NCBI RefSeq assembly: GCF_003003005.1
Contig: NZ_PVTR01000001.1
Location: 455,108-519,107 of the forward strand
Direction of reading: 5' to 3'
DNA length: 64,000 nucleotides
From: Mongoliibacter ruber
GTDB taxonomy: Bacteria > Bacteroidota > Bacteroidia > Cytophagales > Cyclobacteriaceae
Each line of letters opens with the position of its first letter. Within the stretch, counting starts at the first letter, position 1. A model generated the notes under the pieces. The model saw only the letters and a program-made list of their open reading frames with translations. It was not told the DNA's origin and did not search any database. This document shows, in pieces, positions 55,562-62,403 of the stretch. Both the position numbers and the translations under genes were made by a program.

Positions 55562-56403
55562 TTTGCTACAAAAATGATCAGTGCTGATGTCATAAACATG
55601 ATCAAACTGTATATGGCAATGGGTATCGTCATTTCTGAATTTTTGAGAAGGGTCGCAGCTATCATAATACCAAGCGTGCCATTCTGAATTCCTGATTCTA
55701 TCGAAATTGTAAGTCTTTGTCGCTTGGGTAATAAAAACACAGTTGCAAGGAAAAACCCAACAGTCAAGGTTAAAATATTTAAAATCAACATCGCAGGACC
55801 CGACAAGACAAAATATTCTACAATGGAAGCTCTCTCCTTAAATATCGCAGCAAATAAAATTAAGGCGAAGAAAACAGCTGAAGCAAAGCGTACAGGCCTA
55901 TCGGCTTTTATTGCCAGTAATGGGAATTTCTTCTTCAAAAACATACCTATAGAAACAGGCACAAGTGTAACTCCCATAATCTGAACGATAGTCTCCAAGA
56001 CAGGAAGTGTTATACTCCCCTCCTCTCCAAAATAACTGATGGCAAAATTCACAATCAGTGGTATGGAAACAATCGTCACAAATGAGCTCACCGCTGTAAG
56101 ACTAATGGACAAAGCAATATCCCCTCTTGATAGATGAGTGATCAAGTTTGAGGTCGCTCCACCTGGACAAGCTGCCAAAATCATGATGCCAACAGCCATG
56201 GCTCCTGTAAGACCAAAAACATGCACAAGAGCAAATCCAAAAACCGGAAGTAGAATCAATTGATTAGTAAGCCCCAAGAATATTGCCTTTGGAAACAACA
56301 AAATATTTTTAAAATCCTTGAGGGTAAGGCTAAGCCCCATGCCAAGCATGATGAAAGCGAGTGCCAAGGGCAAAAAAACAGCAGTTAAAATACTATCCTC
56401 CAT
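55543..56403 (-). CDS. bile acid:sodium symporter family (BASS) transporter
   Basis: A 286-residue membrane protein with about nine hydrophobic segments. The family crossover motifs are ILAACPGGATSNLITHLSRGDIALSISLTAV near residue 82 and ESGIQNGTLGIMIAATLL near residue 236. BASS proteins move organic acids, sterol acids or pantoate-like compounds with sodium; no substrate can be named here. The last codons lie inside the bidirectional terminator. Confidence 0.92.
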   Translation of the reverse strand: MEDSILTAVFLPLALAFIMLGMGLSLTLKDFKNILLFPKAIFLGLTNQLILLPVFGFALVHVFGLTGAMAVGIMILAACPGGATSNLITHLSRGDIALSISLTAVSSFVTIVSIPLIVNFAISYFGEEGSITLPVLETIVQIMGVTLVPVSIGMFLKKKFPLLAIKADRPVRFASAVFFALILFAAIFKERASIVEYFVLSGPAMLILNILTLTVGFFLATVFLLPKRQRLTISIESGIQNGTLGIMIAATLLKNSEMTIPIAIYSLIMFMTSALIIFVANKRARN

Positions 56404-56601
56404 GGTAATTTTGGGTTTGGTTAAGCATAAGCATAAACCAACAATTTAAAATTTTTTGATTGTATTTGATGTTCCCTTTATTTTTTTCTTTTTAAAAATT
56501 CTTTTGTTGGTTTGGATGGGCTAATTAAAATCTATTCCTAATATGGAAGGTGCTGAACTCAATTATCGGGAATTCGTTTTTTTAGTATAATTTTCCAGTC
56601 A

Positions 56602-57192
56602 ATGAAAAAATCTTTCTCAATACTGATAATTGCTTTAATCACTTTTGCCTGCATAAATGGTGATGAGGATTTAAAAGTGGGTACTCAGCTTTTAACCAAT
56701 ACTGACTTTTCCCGGTCTGACAGCTCGGTGTCCCCATGGTCATCAATCACACCTCGGGGGTTTATTACAGGTGTGAGTAGAGACAACTTTAGATCCGGGA
56801 ATCAATCAATATTTATTGAAAGCACTGATAGCTTAAGTACTGAATCCGCTATCTGGAAACAATCCTATTCAGGAGTAATGCCTGGACCAGGACAAAGGCT
56901 AAGACTCAGGGCATTTATCAAAGGGGATAACATTACTTCCAATGGGTCTGTTAGCAATGTTTTTATATCAATAAGAGCCTTCCCGGTAGAAGACTCGGGC
57001 GGAACTACAATAGGTAGGTTTGCATCAACCCAGAACCTTATCAGTGTCAACGGCACATTTGACTGGGAGCCTTTGGAAGTAGCTTTACCAAATGTCCCTT
57101 CTGAAATCGACCATATTATTGTGTATTTGGTTATGTCACAGAGAACATTCGGCAAAGTGTATTTTGACGATGTTACGCTTACTGTGGAATAG
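56602..57192 (+). CDS. lipoprotein with jelly-roll (CBM-like) domain, unknown function
   Basis: A 196-residue protein with a lipobox (LIIALITFAC, Cys17). The mature part has one domain of about 165 residues: LLTNTDFSRSDSSVSPW at its start, a GNQSIFIES strand, LRLRAFIKGDNI, and the ending FGKVYFDDVTLTVE. This pattern resembles carbohydrate-binding jelly rolls of the CBM4/9 type. No enzyme is attached. It is alone on its strand between the BASS gene and the acyltransferase cluster. Confidence 0.8.
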   Translation: MKKSFSILIIALITFACINGDEDLKVGTQLLTNTDFSRSDSSVSPWSSITPRGFITGVSRDNFRSGNQSIFIESTDSLSTESAIWKQSYSGVMPGPGQRLRLRAFIKGDNITSNGSVSNVFISIRAFPVEDSGGTTIGRFASTQNLISVNGTFDWEPLEVALPNVPSEIDHIIVYLVMSQRTFGKVYFDDVTLTVE

Positions 57193-57195
57193 AAA

Positions 57196-57756
57196 TCACC
57201 TAATACCCTGATCAGGATATTTAGCAGTTACTGTTCTGCCAAAGGCCATCATTTCTTCTACCTGGGCGTCTCTTTCACCATTTGGAAAAATTACAGGACC
57301 AATTCCAGCTTCTTTCTTTTTGTAGTCTAAATAACCAATCACTATTGGGACCTCCGCACCTAAAGCGATATGGTAAAATCCAGTCTTCCACCTAGGCGCA
57401 TAACTTCTCGTACCTTCGGGAGTCACCATGATAACCAATTCGTCAGCTTCTTTGAGCATGTTTGTCATAGCTTCTGTATAGGTTTGTTTTCTACCCCCTG
57501 GTATTCTTTTACGGTCAATGGCAATGCCGCCCAATACCTTGATGAACCAACCAAGTGGCCCCACCATGACTTCCTTTTTAATGGTGAATTTTACGGGAAT
57601 ATCCATCAAATAGAAAGCTGCCCTTGCATAAAGTAAATCCCAATTGCTCGTGTGCGGAATAGCAATCAAAACAGCTTTTTTGAGACCTTCTGGCCAACCT
57701 ATATTCAACTTCCAACCAGCAAGGAAAAACACAATCTTTGATAAAAATTTCATCAT
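57196..57756 (-). CDS. 1-acyl-sn-glycerol-3-phosphate acyltransferase family
   Basis: A 186-residue membrane-associated acyltransferase of the PlsC type. The H(x4)D catalytic motif is His35-Asp40 (PHTSNWD) and the substrate motif is VTPEGTRSYAPRWKTG near residue 112. The GGIAIDRKR segment fits motif II. At this short length it resembles the lysophospholipid acyltransferase-like group found in Bacteroidota; the acyl acceptor is unsure. It overlaps the patatin gene by 4 nt. Confidence 0.9.
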   Translation of the reverse strand: MMKFLSKIVFFLAGWKLNIGWPEGLKKAVLIAIPHTSNWDLLYARAAFYLMDIPVKFTIKKEVMVGPLGWFIKVLGGIAIDRKRIPGGRKQTYTEAMTNMLKEADELVIMVTPEGTRSYAPRWKTGFYHIALGAEVPIVIGYLDYKKKEAGIGPVIFPNGERDAQVEEMMAFGRTVTAKYPDQGIR

Positions 57757-58556
57757 GGGGATACAATATTGGGATTGGAGTTTGAAAGTTCTAAAATACT
57801 GGGATTTTCTTCAATATAAATCAAGGCCGATTCATATCCAGCTTGGAAGATTTGCTGAGACTTTTTGATGTCAAATACACCATATCTCGCAAGACCTTTT
57901 GGCTCAATAAAGTAATCACACTTGTTTTTTCTGCTGTAGACATTATAATTCATGGACATAATCACTGTCCTTTCTATCAATTTCTTTATGTTATTGATGG
58001 TGTGTTCTACGGGAAGATGATTACAGTTTACTCCGATAATATAATCACAAGTACCTTCCAAAGGCTCAACAGGAAGGTTGTTCAACACTCCACCATCAAC
58101 ATAAAACCTATTGTTAATCTCTATAGGGTCAAACATTCCAGGGATACAGCTCGAAGCCATAAGGGGCCTGATAAGCGATCCTTCTGAGAAATAAGCCACC
58201 TTGCCTCTTTTTATATCAGTAGCGGCTACAGTAAGTGGTATTTTAAGGCTTTCAAAAGAATTGTCAGGAATGTATTTTAAAAATAACTCTTCTACCACAT
58301 CCATCTTCAAGATCCCTGTCCAAGAAATGGCAGGTCTCAAAAACTTAAAATAGTTTGTCTTGACAATAATCTCCAGGATTTCAGAGGGATCATGTCCAGA
58401 ACAATACAAAGCACCTGCTATAGCTCCGGCACTACTGCCACTTAAGCGATTAGGGTAAATACCTTGATCATTAAGCGCCTTGAGCACACCCAGGTGAGCG
58501 ATCCCTCTGACGCCACCACCAGAGAGGGCAAGTCCTATTTTTTTTTCAGATTTCAT
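57753..58556 (-). CDS. patatin-like phospholipase
   Basis: A 267-residue serine lipase of the patatin family. The oxyanion motif is SGGGVRGIAHLG near residue 12, the nucleophile Ser42 lies in GSSAG (residues 40-44), and the dyad Asp is in YVDGGVLNNLP near residue 152. These are all needed for activity. There is no signal peptide, so it is cytoplasmic or membrane-associated. It overlaps the acyltransferase gene by 4 nt and the MBL hydrolase gene by 11 nt, which points to joint lipid turnover. Confidence 0.93.
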   Translation of the reverse strand: MKSEKKIGLALSGGGVRGIAHLGVLKALNDQGIYPNRLSGSSAGAIAGALYCSGHDPSEILEIIVKTNYFKFLRPAISWTGILKMDVVEELFLKYIPDNSFESLKIPLTVAATDIKRGKVAYFSEGSLIRPLMASSCIPGMFDPIEINNRFYVDGGVLNNLPVEPLEGTCDYIIGVNCNHLPVEHTINNIKKLIERTVIMSMNYNVYSRKNKCDYFIEPKGLARYGVFDIKKSQQIFQAGYESALIYIEENPSILELSNSNPNIVSP

Positions 58557-59391
58557 CTAAGGAAAATGTTTGGTTCAACCTTACTCCTTTTTCGGTCATT
58601 TTTACTGTACAACACTCGTGAATGGGGTCGTGTTCCAGAAAAATGATATAGTCATTAGCAGCAGCTTCTTCCAAAAAACGTTTCTTCTCTTCCAAAGTAA
58701 TCAAAGGCCTGGTATCGTATCCCATTACGTAAGGAAGCGGGATATGCCCAACTGAGGGGAGTAAATCTGCTGCAAAAACGAGGGTCTTTCCTTTGTATTT
58801 GACTTTAGGAATCATCTGTTTGTCAGTATGCCCATCTGCTGTGAAATAATCAAATCCATTGAAAAAAGTGTTGTTTTCAAGATCCAAATAATCGAGTTGT
58901 CCACTTTCTTGTATCGGAAGAATATTTTCTTTAAGAAAAGAGGCTTTTTCCCTACTATTGGGTTCTATTGCCCAATTCCAATGATCCTTGTTTGTCCAAT
59001 ATTTGGCATTGGGAAATCTCATTTGCGGAATCTTAGAGTCAGCATCTTTGTGAAAAACTCCACCGCCACAATGATCGAAATGCAAGTGTGTCAGAAAATT
59101 ATCGGTGATATCATTGAAGCCAAGACCGGCTTTATGCAAAGACTTCTCCAAGCTATCATCACCATGAAGGAAATAATGAGAGAAAAACTTAGCATCTTGC
59201 TTGTCACCTATCCCATTGTCAATCAATACTACCTTTCCCTCAGACTCAATAAGTAAGCATCGCATTGCCCAAGTGCAAAGGTTATTTTGATCAGCAGGGT
59301 TGGTTTTGGACCACAAGGATTTAGGTACAACACCAAACATGGCACCGCCATCTAATTTAAAAAAACCTGTATTAATTACTTTTATATTCAT
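58546..59391 (-). CDS. MBL-fold metallo-hydrolase
   Basis: A 281-residue metallo-beta-lactamase-fold hydrolase. The zinc motif HLHFDHCGGG is near residue 93, the next His in TADGHTDKQ near 193, an Asp in FAADLLPSVGH near 215, and HDP near 258. It resembles quorum-quenching lactonase-like or general MBL hydrolases, but the substrate is unknown. I chose the ATG at 59391 (MNIKVINTGFFKLDGG); the frame is open upstream but that stretch overlaps the terminator behind accA. Its 3' end overlaps the patatin gene by 11 nt. Confidence 0.9.
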   Translation of the reverse strand: MNIKVINTGFFKLDGGAMFGVVPKSLWSKTNPADQNNLCTWAMRCLLIESEGKVVLIDNGIGDKQDAKFFSHYFLHGDDSLEKSLHKAGLGFNDITDNFLTHLHFDHCGGGVFHKDADSKIPQMRFPNAKYWTNKDHWNWAIEPNSREKASFLKENILPIQESGQLDYLDLENNTFFNGFDYFTADGHTDKQMIPKVKYKGKTLVFAADLLPSVGHIPLPYVMGYDTRPLITLEEKKRFLEEAAANDYIIFLEHDPIHECCTVKMTEKGVRLNQTFSLDEI

Positions 59392-59402
59392 ATGTGTAAA
59401 AT

Positions 59403-59451
59403 AAAAAAACACAATACTCTCTGGCATAAAAACCCAAAGAATATTGTGTTT
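59403..59451 (-). terminator. intrinsic terminator between accA and the MBL gene
   Basis: Arms AAACACAATACTCT and AGAATATTGTGTTT pair with one mismatch; on the minus strand seven T follow. It ends the accA transcript ahead of the MBL-patatin-acyltransferase operon. Confidence 0.78.
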
Positions 59452-59468
59452 AATCAGGTTTGATTTCA

Positions 59469-60416
59469 CTATTCTACGAAAACCCCCATAGCACAGAACT
59501 TGTCAATTCTTTGTTCTGATCTCTTTTCGGGTTTAATCTTATCCAATTCTTTTAAAGCCTCAAGAATGGTGGCCTTAATGGTCTTGGCCATATTTTTCAT
59601 ATCCTTATGCGCACCACCCAATGGTTCTTCTATGATACCGTCAATGAGGCCATTTTGTTTCATGTCATTTGCAGTCAATTTCAACGCTTCTGCGGCTTGT
59701 TCTTTATAATCCCAACTTCTCCATAGAATAGAAGAACAAGACTCAGGAGAGATCACCGAATACCATGTGTTTTCCAACATGTACACTTTGTCTCCTATAG
59801 CTATCCCCAAAGCACCTCCAGAGGCTCCTTCCCCAATAATGATACAGATCACCGGAACTTTGAGCATAAACATTTCTTTCAGGTTTCTGGCTATTGCCTC
59901 ACCTTGTCCTCTTTCCTCTGCCTCAAGTCCTGGAAATGCTCCTGGAGTATCTATAAGCGTCACAATAGGCTTACCGAATTTCTCAGCCATCTTCATAAGC
60001 CTTAAAGCTTTTCTATAACCTTCTGGATTTGCCATCCCGAAATTACGTTCTTGCCTCTGTTTGGTATTCCTGCCTTTTTGCTGCCCTATGAACATTACAG
60101 ACCTGCCATCTAGGTCTCCAAGACCACCGATCATGGCCTTATCATCTTTGACTGTACGGTCTCCGTGTAATTCAACAAAATCATTGGTCATTTCATAAAT
60201 GTAATCCAATGAATAAGGTCTATCCGCATGTCTGGAAAGCTGAACCCTTTGCCATCTGGTCAGGTTCTGGAAAGTTTCTTTTTTCAAAATCTGAATTTTT
60301 TCTTCCAATGACTGAATATCGGCAGATAAATCCACTCTCCTGCCCTTTGCCAAGTCCTTCATTTCCTGAAGTTTCAACTCCAAATCAGCAATTGGTTTTT
60401 CGAATTCTAATAGCAT
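59469..60416 (-). CDS. accA: acetyl-CoA carboxylase carboxyltransferase subunit alpha
   Basis: AccA pairs with AccD to transfer the carboxyl group to acetyl-CoA, the first step of fatty acid synthesis. The 315-residue length is typical. The coiled N-terminus ([15 protein letters not shown]) precedes the crotonase-fold core with [46 protein letters not shown] and the oxyanion loop [20 protein letters not shown] -7 box lies 22 nt upstream of the ATG. Confidence 0.97.
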   Translation of the reverse strand: MLLEFEKPIADLELKLQEMKDLAKGRRVDLSADIQSLEEKIQILKKETFQNLTRWQRVQLSRHADRPYSLDYIYEMTNDFVELHGDRTVKDDKAMIGGLGDLDGRSVMFIGQQKGRNTKQRQERNFGMANPEGYRKALRLMKMAEKFGKPIVTLIDTPGAFPGLEAEERGQGEAIARNLKEMFMLKVPVICIIIGEGASGGALGIAIGDKVYMLENTWYSVISPESCSSILWRSWDYKEQAAEALKLTANDMKQNGLIDGIIEEPLGGAHKDMKNMAKTIKATILEALKELDKIKPEKRSEQRIDKFCAMGVFVE

Positions 60417-60437
60417 ACTAAGGTTTTTTGACTAAGA

Positions 60438-60445
60438 CAAAGATA
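60438..60445 (-). promoter_or_regulatory. -7 promoter box before accA
   Basis: Minus-strand TATCTTTG matches TAnnTTTG exactly, 22 nt before the accA ATG. No clear -33 TTTG is seen at 19-22 nt. Confidence 0.5.
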
Positions 60446-60554
60446 AAAATATTCTTAGTAAGAAAAATTTTTAATTACACGACAAGAGCTCAAGTAATAA
60501 AGAAACGCCGGGATATACTATAAATTAACTTTGGTACATATATAGATCATAAAT

Positions 60555-60580
60555 AAAAAACGTCTCAGATTTAACTGAGA
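60555..60580 (-). terminator. intrinsic terminator behind the defective tRNA copy P0
   Basis: Minus-strand hairpin TCTCAG-TTAAAT-CTGAGA, then ACG and six T. It closes the whole tRNA-Asp/GIY-YIG locus just before the accA promoter. Confidence 0.72.
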
Positions 60581-60585
60581 ATTTG

Positions 60586-60697
60586 CGGAATAGCCTGTCC
60601 CGTGGAACGGGAGACGGGACTCGAATCTACCTGGGGCAGACAGGCCCGCGACCTTCCCGATGTATCGGGACAAGCATTCTAGCCAGCTGAACTACCA
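60586..60697 (-). pseudogene. defective tRNA-Asp copy P0 with three insertions
   Basis: On the minus strand this copy keeps the D arm (GGTAGTTCAGCTGG) and T-arm flanks of tRNA-Asp but has three interruptions: TCCCGATGTATCGGGA in place of the anticodon arm (60655-60670), a CCTG/CAGG hairpin in the T loop (60630-60644), and TCCCG/CGGGA (60598-60612) at the T-arm/acceptor junction. GCCTGTC (60593-60599) and GACAGGC (60639-60645) could also pair over the gap. Its 5' end overlaps the end of the GIY-YIG gene. Confidence 0.85.
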
Positions 60698-60936
60698 TTG
60701 ATTAAAACTTCAATGTATTCCCTACTTTTCTGGGCTTTGATAAAATTTTCTCTTTTAAGTGCATCGGTTTTTGTTGTGTAGATTTCAGTATAAACCAATA
60801 CCCATGGTTGTTTTTTACCTGTGTATCCTTTATGTGGGCGGTTGTGTTTCTCCAAGCGTTCACCTATGTTGTGAGTGACACCTACATAAAAACTTTTATC
60901 CTTCATGGATTGAAGGATGTATACAAAAAAGGCCAT
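60679..60936 (-). CDS. small GIY-YIG domain nuclease (locus 2)
   Basis: An 85-residue single-domain GIY-YIG protein of the UPF0213 type. The core reads FFVYILQSMKDKSFYVGVT, with GERLEKHN holding the Arg and TKTDALKRENFIKAQKS holding the Glu helix. I chose the ATG at 60936; a TTG six codons upstream lies inside the tRNA terminator. It begins 5 nt beyond the terminator T-run of tRNA-Asp. Its last five residues GSSAG and stop are encoded by the D-arm sequence of the defective tRNA-Asp copy P0. It is only distantly similar to the locus 1 protein, so the two loci are not recent copies. Confidence 0.9.
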   Translation of the reverse strand: MAFFVYILQSMKDKSFYVGVTHNIGERLEKHNRPHKGYTGKKQPWVLVYTEIYTTKTDALKRENFIKAQKSREYIEVLINGSSAG

Positions 60937-60940
60937 AAAT

Positions 60941-60970
60941 AAAAAAAGTCCCAAGTTTTGCTTGGGACTT
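60941..60970 (-). terminator. intrinsic terminator directly behind tRNA-Asp 1
   Basis: Minus-strand arms AAGTCCCAAG and CTTGGGACTT form a 10-bp hairpin followed by seven T. It begins within 3 nt of the tRNA 3' end and ends 5 nt before the GIY-YIG start codon. Confidence 0.9.
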
Positions 60971-60972
60971 TG

Positions 60973-61046
60973 CGGAATGGACGGGACTCGAACCCGCGAC
61001 CTCCTGCGTGACAGGCAGGCATTCTAACCAGCTGAACTACCACTCC
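60973..61046 (-). tRNA. tRNA-Asp (GTC), copy 1
   Basis: A 74-nt cloverleaf: acceptor GGAGTGG with CCATTCC, D arm GTTC-AGCTGGTTA-GAAT, anticodon stem CCTGC/GCAGG with loop CTGTCAC (anticodon GTC), T arm GCGGG-TTCGAGT-CCCGT, discriminator G as expected for Asp. CCA is not encoded. It is the last and, with copy 2, the only intact member of the array. Confidence 0.96.
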
Positions 61047-61083
61047 TAATTATCTTTTTTTAATTTGATGATAAACAAATTTG

Positions 61084-61157
61084 CGGAATGGACGGGACTC
61101 GAACCCGCGACCTCCTGCGTGACAGGCAGGCATTCTAACCAGCTGAACTACCACTCC
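61084..61157 (-). tRNA. tRNA-Asp (GTC), copy 2
   Basis: Identical in sequence to copy 1 over all 74 nt, with anticodon GTC and discriminator G. It lies one type-A spacer (37 nt) upstream of copy 1 in the direction of transcription. Confidence 0.96.
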
Positions 61158-61204
61158 AATACTTTTAAGTTGTCACTTGTGCTCTTTTGCAAAATTTCAA
61201 TCTT

Positions 61205-61281
61205 CGGAATGGACAGGACTCGAACCAGAGACCTTCCCGAGAAATCGGGACAGGCATTCTAACCAGCTGAACTACCACTCC
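61205..61281 (-). pseudogene. tRNA-Asp-like copy P1 with hairpin in place of anticodon arm
   Basis: 77 nt. Acceptor and D arm are as in tRNA-Asp. The anticodon arm reads TCCCGA-TTTC-TCGGGA on the sense strand. The T stem TCTGG/CCTGT has two T-T mismatches, while the TTCGAGT loop is kept. Confidence 0.88.
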
Positions 61282-61328
61282 AATACTTTTAAATTGTCAC
61301 TTGTGCTCTTTTGCAAAATTTTAATCTT

Positions 61329-61405
61329 CGGAATGGACAGGACTCGAACCAGAGACACTCCCGAGTAATCGGGACAGGCATTCTAACCAGCTGAACTACC
61401 ACTCC
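61329..61405 (-). pseudogene. tRNA-Asp-like copy P2 with hairpin
   Basis: 77 nt, anticodon arm replaced by the hairpin TCCCGA-TTAC-TCGGGA on the minus strand, preceded by type-A spacing to P3 and type-B spacing to P1. One base beside the hairpin (GTGTC in place of AGGTC) differs from the other copies. Confidence 0.88.
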
Positions 61406-61442
61406 TAATTATCTTTTTTTAATTTGATGATAAACAAATTTG

Positions 61443-61519
61443 CGGAATGGACGGGACTCGAACCAGAGACCTTCCCGAGTAATCAGGACAGGCATTCTAA
61501 CCAGCTGAACTACCACTCC
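61443..61519 (-). pseudogene. tRNA-Asp-like copy P3 with hairpin
   Basis: 77 nt. The hairpin stem has one base change (TCCTGATTACTCGGGA on the sense strand), so one pair becomes T-G; pairing is kept by wobble. Confidence 0.88.
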
Positions 61520-61566
61520 AATACTTTTAAATTGTCCCTTGTGCTCTTTTGCAAAATTTCTATCTT

Positions 61567-61643
61567 CGGAATGGACGGGATTCGAACCAGAGACCTTCCC
61601 GAGTAATCGGGACAGGCATTCTAACCAGCTGAACTACCACTCC
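61567..61643 (-). pseudogene. tRNA-Asp-like copy P4 with hairpin
   Basis: 77 nt with hairpin TCCCGATTACTCGGGA. The T loop reads TTCGAAT instead of TTCGAGT. Confidence 0.88.
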
Positions 61644-61680
61644 TAATTATCTTTTTTTAATTTGATGATAAACAAATTTG

Positions 61681-61757
61681 CGGAATGGACGGGACTCGAA
61701 CCAGAGACCTTCCCGAGTAATCGGGACAGGCATTCTAACCAGCTGAACTACCACTCC
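61681..61757 (-). pseudogene. tRNA-Asp-like copy P5 with hairpin
   Basis: 77 nt with hairpin TCCCGATTACTCGGGA; acceptor stem as in the intact tRNA, T stem mismatched (TCTGG/CCCGT). Confidence 0.88.
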
Positions 61758-61794
61758 TAATTATCTTTTTTTAATTTGTTGATAAACAAATCTT

Positions 61795-61871
61795 CGAAAT
61801 AGACAGGACTCGAACCGGAGACCTTCCCGAGTAATCGGGACAGGCATTCTAACCAGCTGAACTACCACTCC
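61795..61871 (-). pseudogene. tRNA-Asp-like copy P6 with hairpin
   Basis: 77 nt with hairpin TCCCGATTACTCGGGA. The 3' acceptor strand is CTATTTC, which still pairs with GGAGTGG through three G-T wobbles. Confidence 0.88.
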
Positions 61872-61908
61872 TAATTATCTTTTTTTAATTTGTTGATAAA
61901 CAAATCTT

Positions 61909-61985
61909 CGAAATAGACAGGACTCGAACCGGAGACCTTCCCGAGTAATCGGGACAGGCAGTCTAACCAGCTGAACTACCACTCC
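61909..61985 (-). pseudogene. tRNA-Asp-like copy P7 with hairpin
   Basis: 77 nt, nearly identical to P6 (same CTATTTC acceptor strand and TCTCCGG T-stem strand); one base differs at the D-arm/anticodon junction. Confidence 0.88.
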
Positions 61986-62022
61986 TGATTATCTTTTTTT
62001 AATTTGATGATAAACAAATTTG

Positions 62023-62099
62023 CGGAATCGACGAGACTCAAGCCAGAGACCTTCCCGATTAATCGGGACATGCAGTCTAACCAGCTGAACTAACATTCC
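62023..62099 (-). pseudogene. tRNA-Asp-like copy P8 with hairpin, most diverged
   Basis: 77 nt, first in the direction of transcription. The hairpin TCCCGATTAATCGGGA is a perfect palindrome. The acceptor 5' strand is GGAATGT against CGATTCC, with two mismatches, and the T loop reads TTGAGT-like sequence, so it is the most degraded copy. Confidence 0.85.
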
Positions 62100-62204
62100 G
62101 TTTCCCCTATGATAAAATCAGTTGACATTTTCTTTTGAATCTGATCTAGCTCCTGCAAATTTTCAGGAAAACTACTGAATTATCATTTTTGAATTTCAAA
62201 AAAG

Positions 62205-62277
<73 letters not shown>

Positions 62278-62318
62278 TTTTTTGTTTTTCTATCAGCCCT
62301 TTGACTGAAATCGTGGTG

Positions 62319-62349
62319 CAAATATAGAGGTATAGATTAATGGTGCAAA
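62319..62349 (-). promoter_or_regulatory. promoter of tRNA-Thr
   Basis: On the minus strand TTTG (62346-62349) and TATATTTG (62319-62326) are separated by 19 nt, an exact match to the Bacteroidota -33/-7 pattern. The start point would fall about 35 nt before the tRNA 5' end. It may also feed the tRNA-Asp array downstream if transcription reads through. Confidence 0.7.
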
Positions 62350-62357
62350 GGTATTTT

Positions 62358-62393
62358 AAAAAAAAATAAGGGGACAAACCGCATCCCCTTATT
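62358..62393 (-). terminator. intrinsic terminator after the DUF349 gene
   Basis: Arms AATAAGGGGA and TCCCCTTATT form a 10-bp hairpin; on the minus strand a run of nine T follows. It lies 11 nt past the stop codon. Confidence 0.88.
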
Positions 62394-62403
62394 TATGAGA
62401 CAA

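Larger units (their letters stand above)
60973..62099 (-). repeat. tandem array of ten tRNA-Asp-like units
   Basis: Ten units on the minus strand: two intact tRNA-Asp genes of 74 nt and eight copies (P1-P8) of exactly 77 nt. Spacers are of two kinds only: 37 nt (type A: T1-T2, P2-P3, P4-P5, P5-P6, P6-P7, P7-P8) and 47 nt (type B: T2-P1, P1-P2, P3-P4). In every P copy the 13 nt CCTGTCACGCAGG of the anticodon arm are replaced by a 16-nt hairpin such as TCCCGATTACTCGGGA. No anticodon remains. No plausible promoter consensus was found between units. Confidence 0.92.

Noticed and set aside
61065..61606. Open frames on the plus strand across the tRNA-Asp array giving proteins with FAEWTGLEPATS- or RHSNQLNYHSN-type repeats
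   Set aside because: These are antisense translations of tRNA-Asp and its copies, a well-known annotation artefact. They have no start context and repeat with the array.
60973..62099. CRISPR-like array (regular units and short spacers)
   Set aside because: Units are 111-124 bp, repeat sequence is tRNA-Asp, spacers are of two recurring types and no cas gene is present.
61205..62099. Selenocysteine or suppressor tRNAs
   Set aside because: The altered copies have no 7-nt anticodon loop and no long variable arm; the T stem carries mismatches. They cannot decode as usual.
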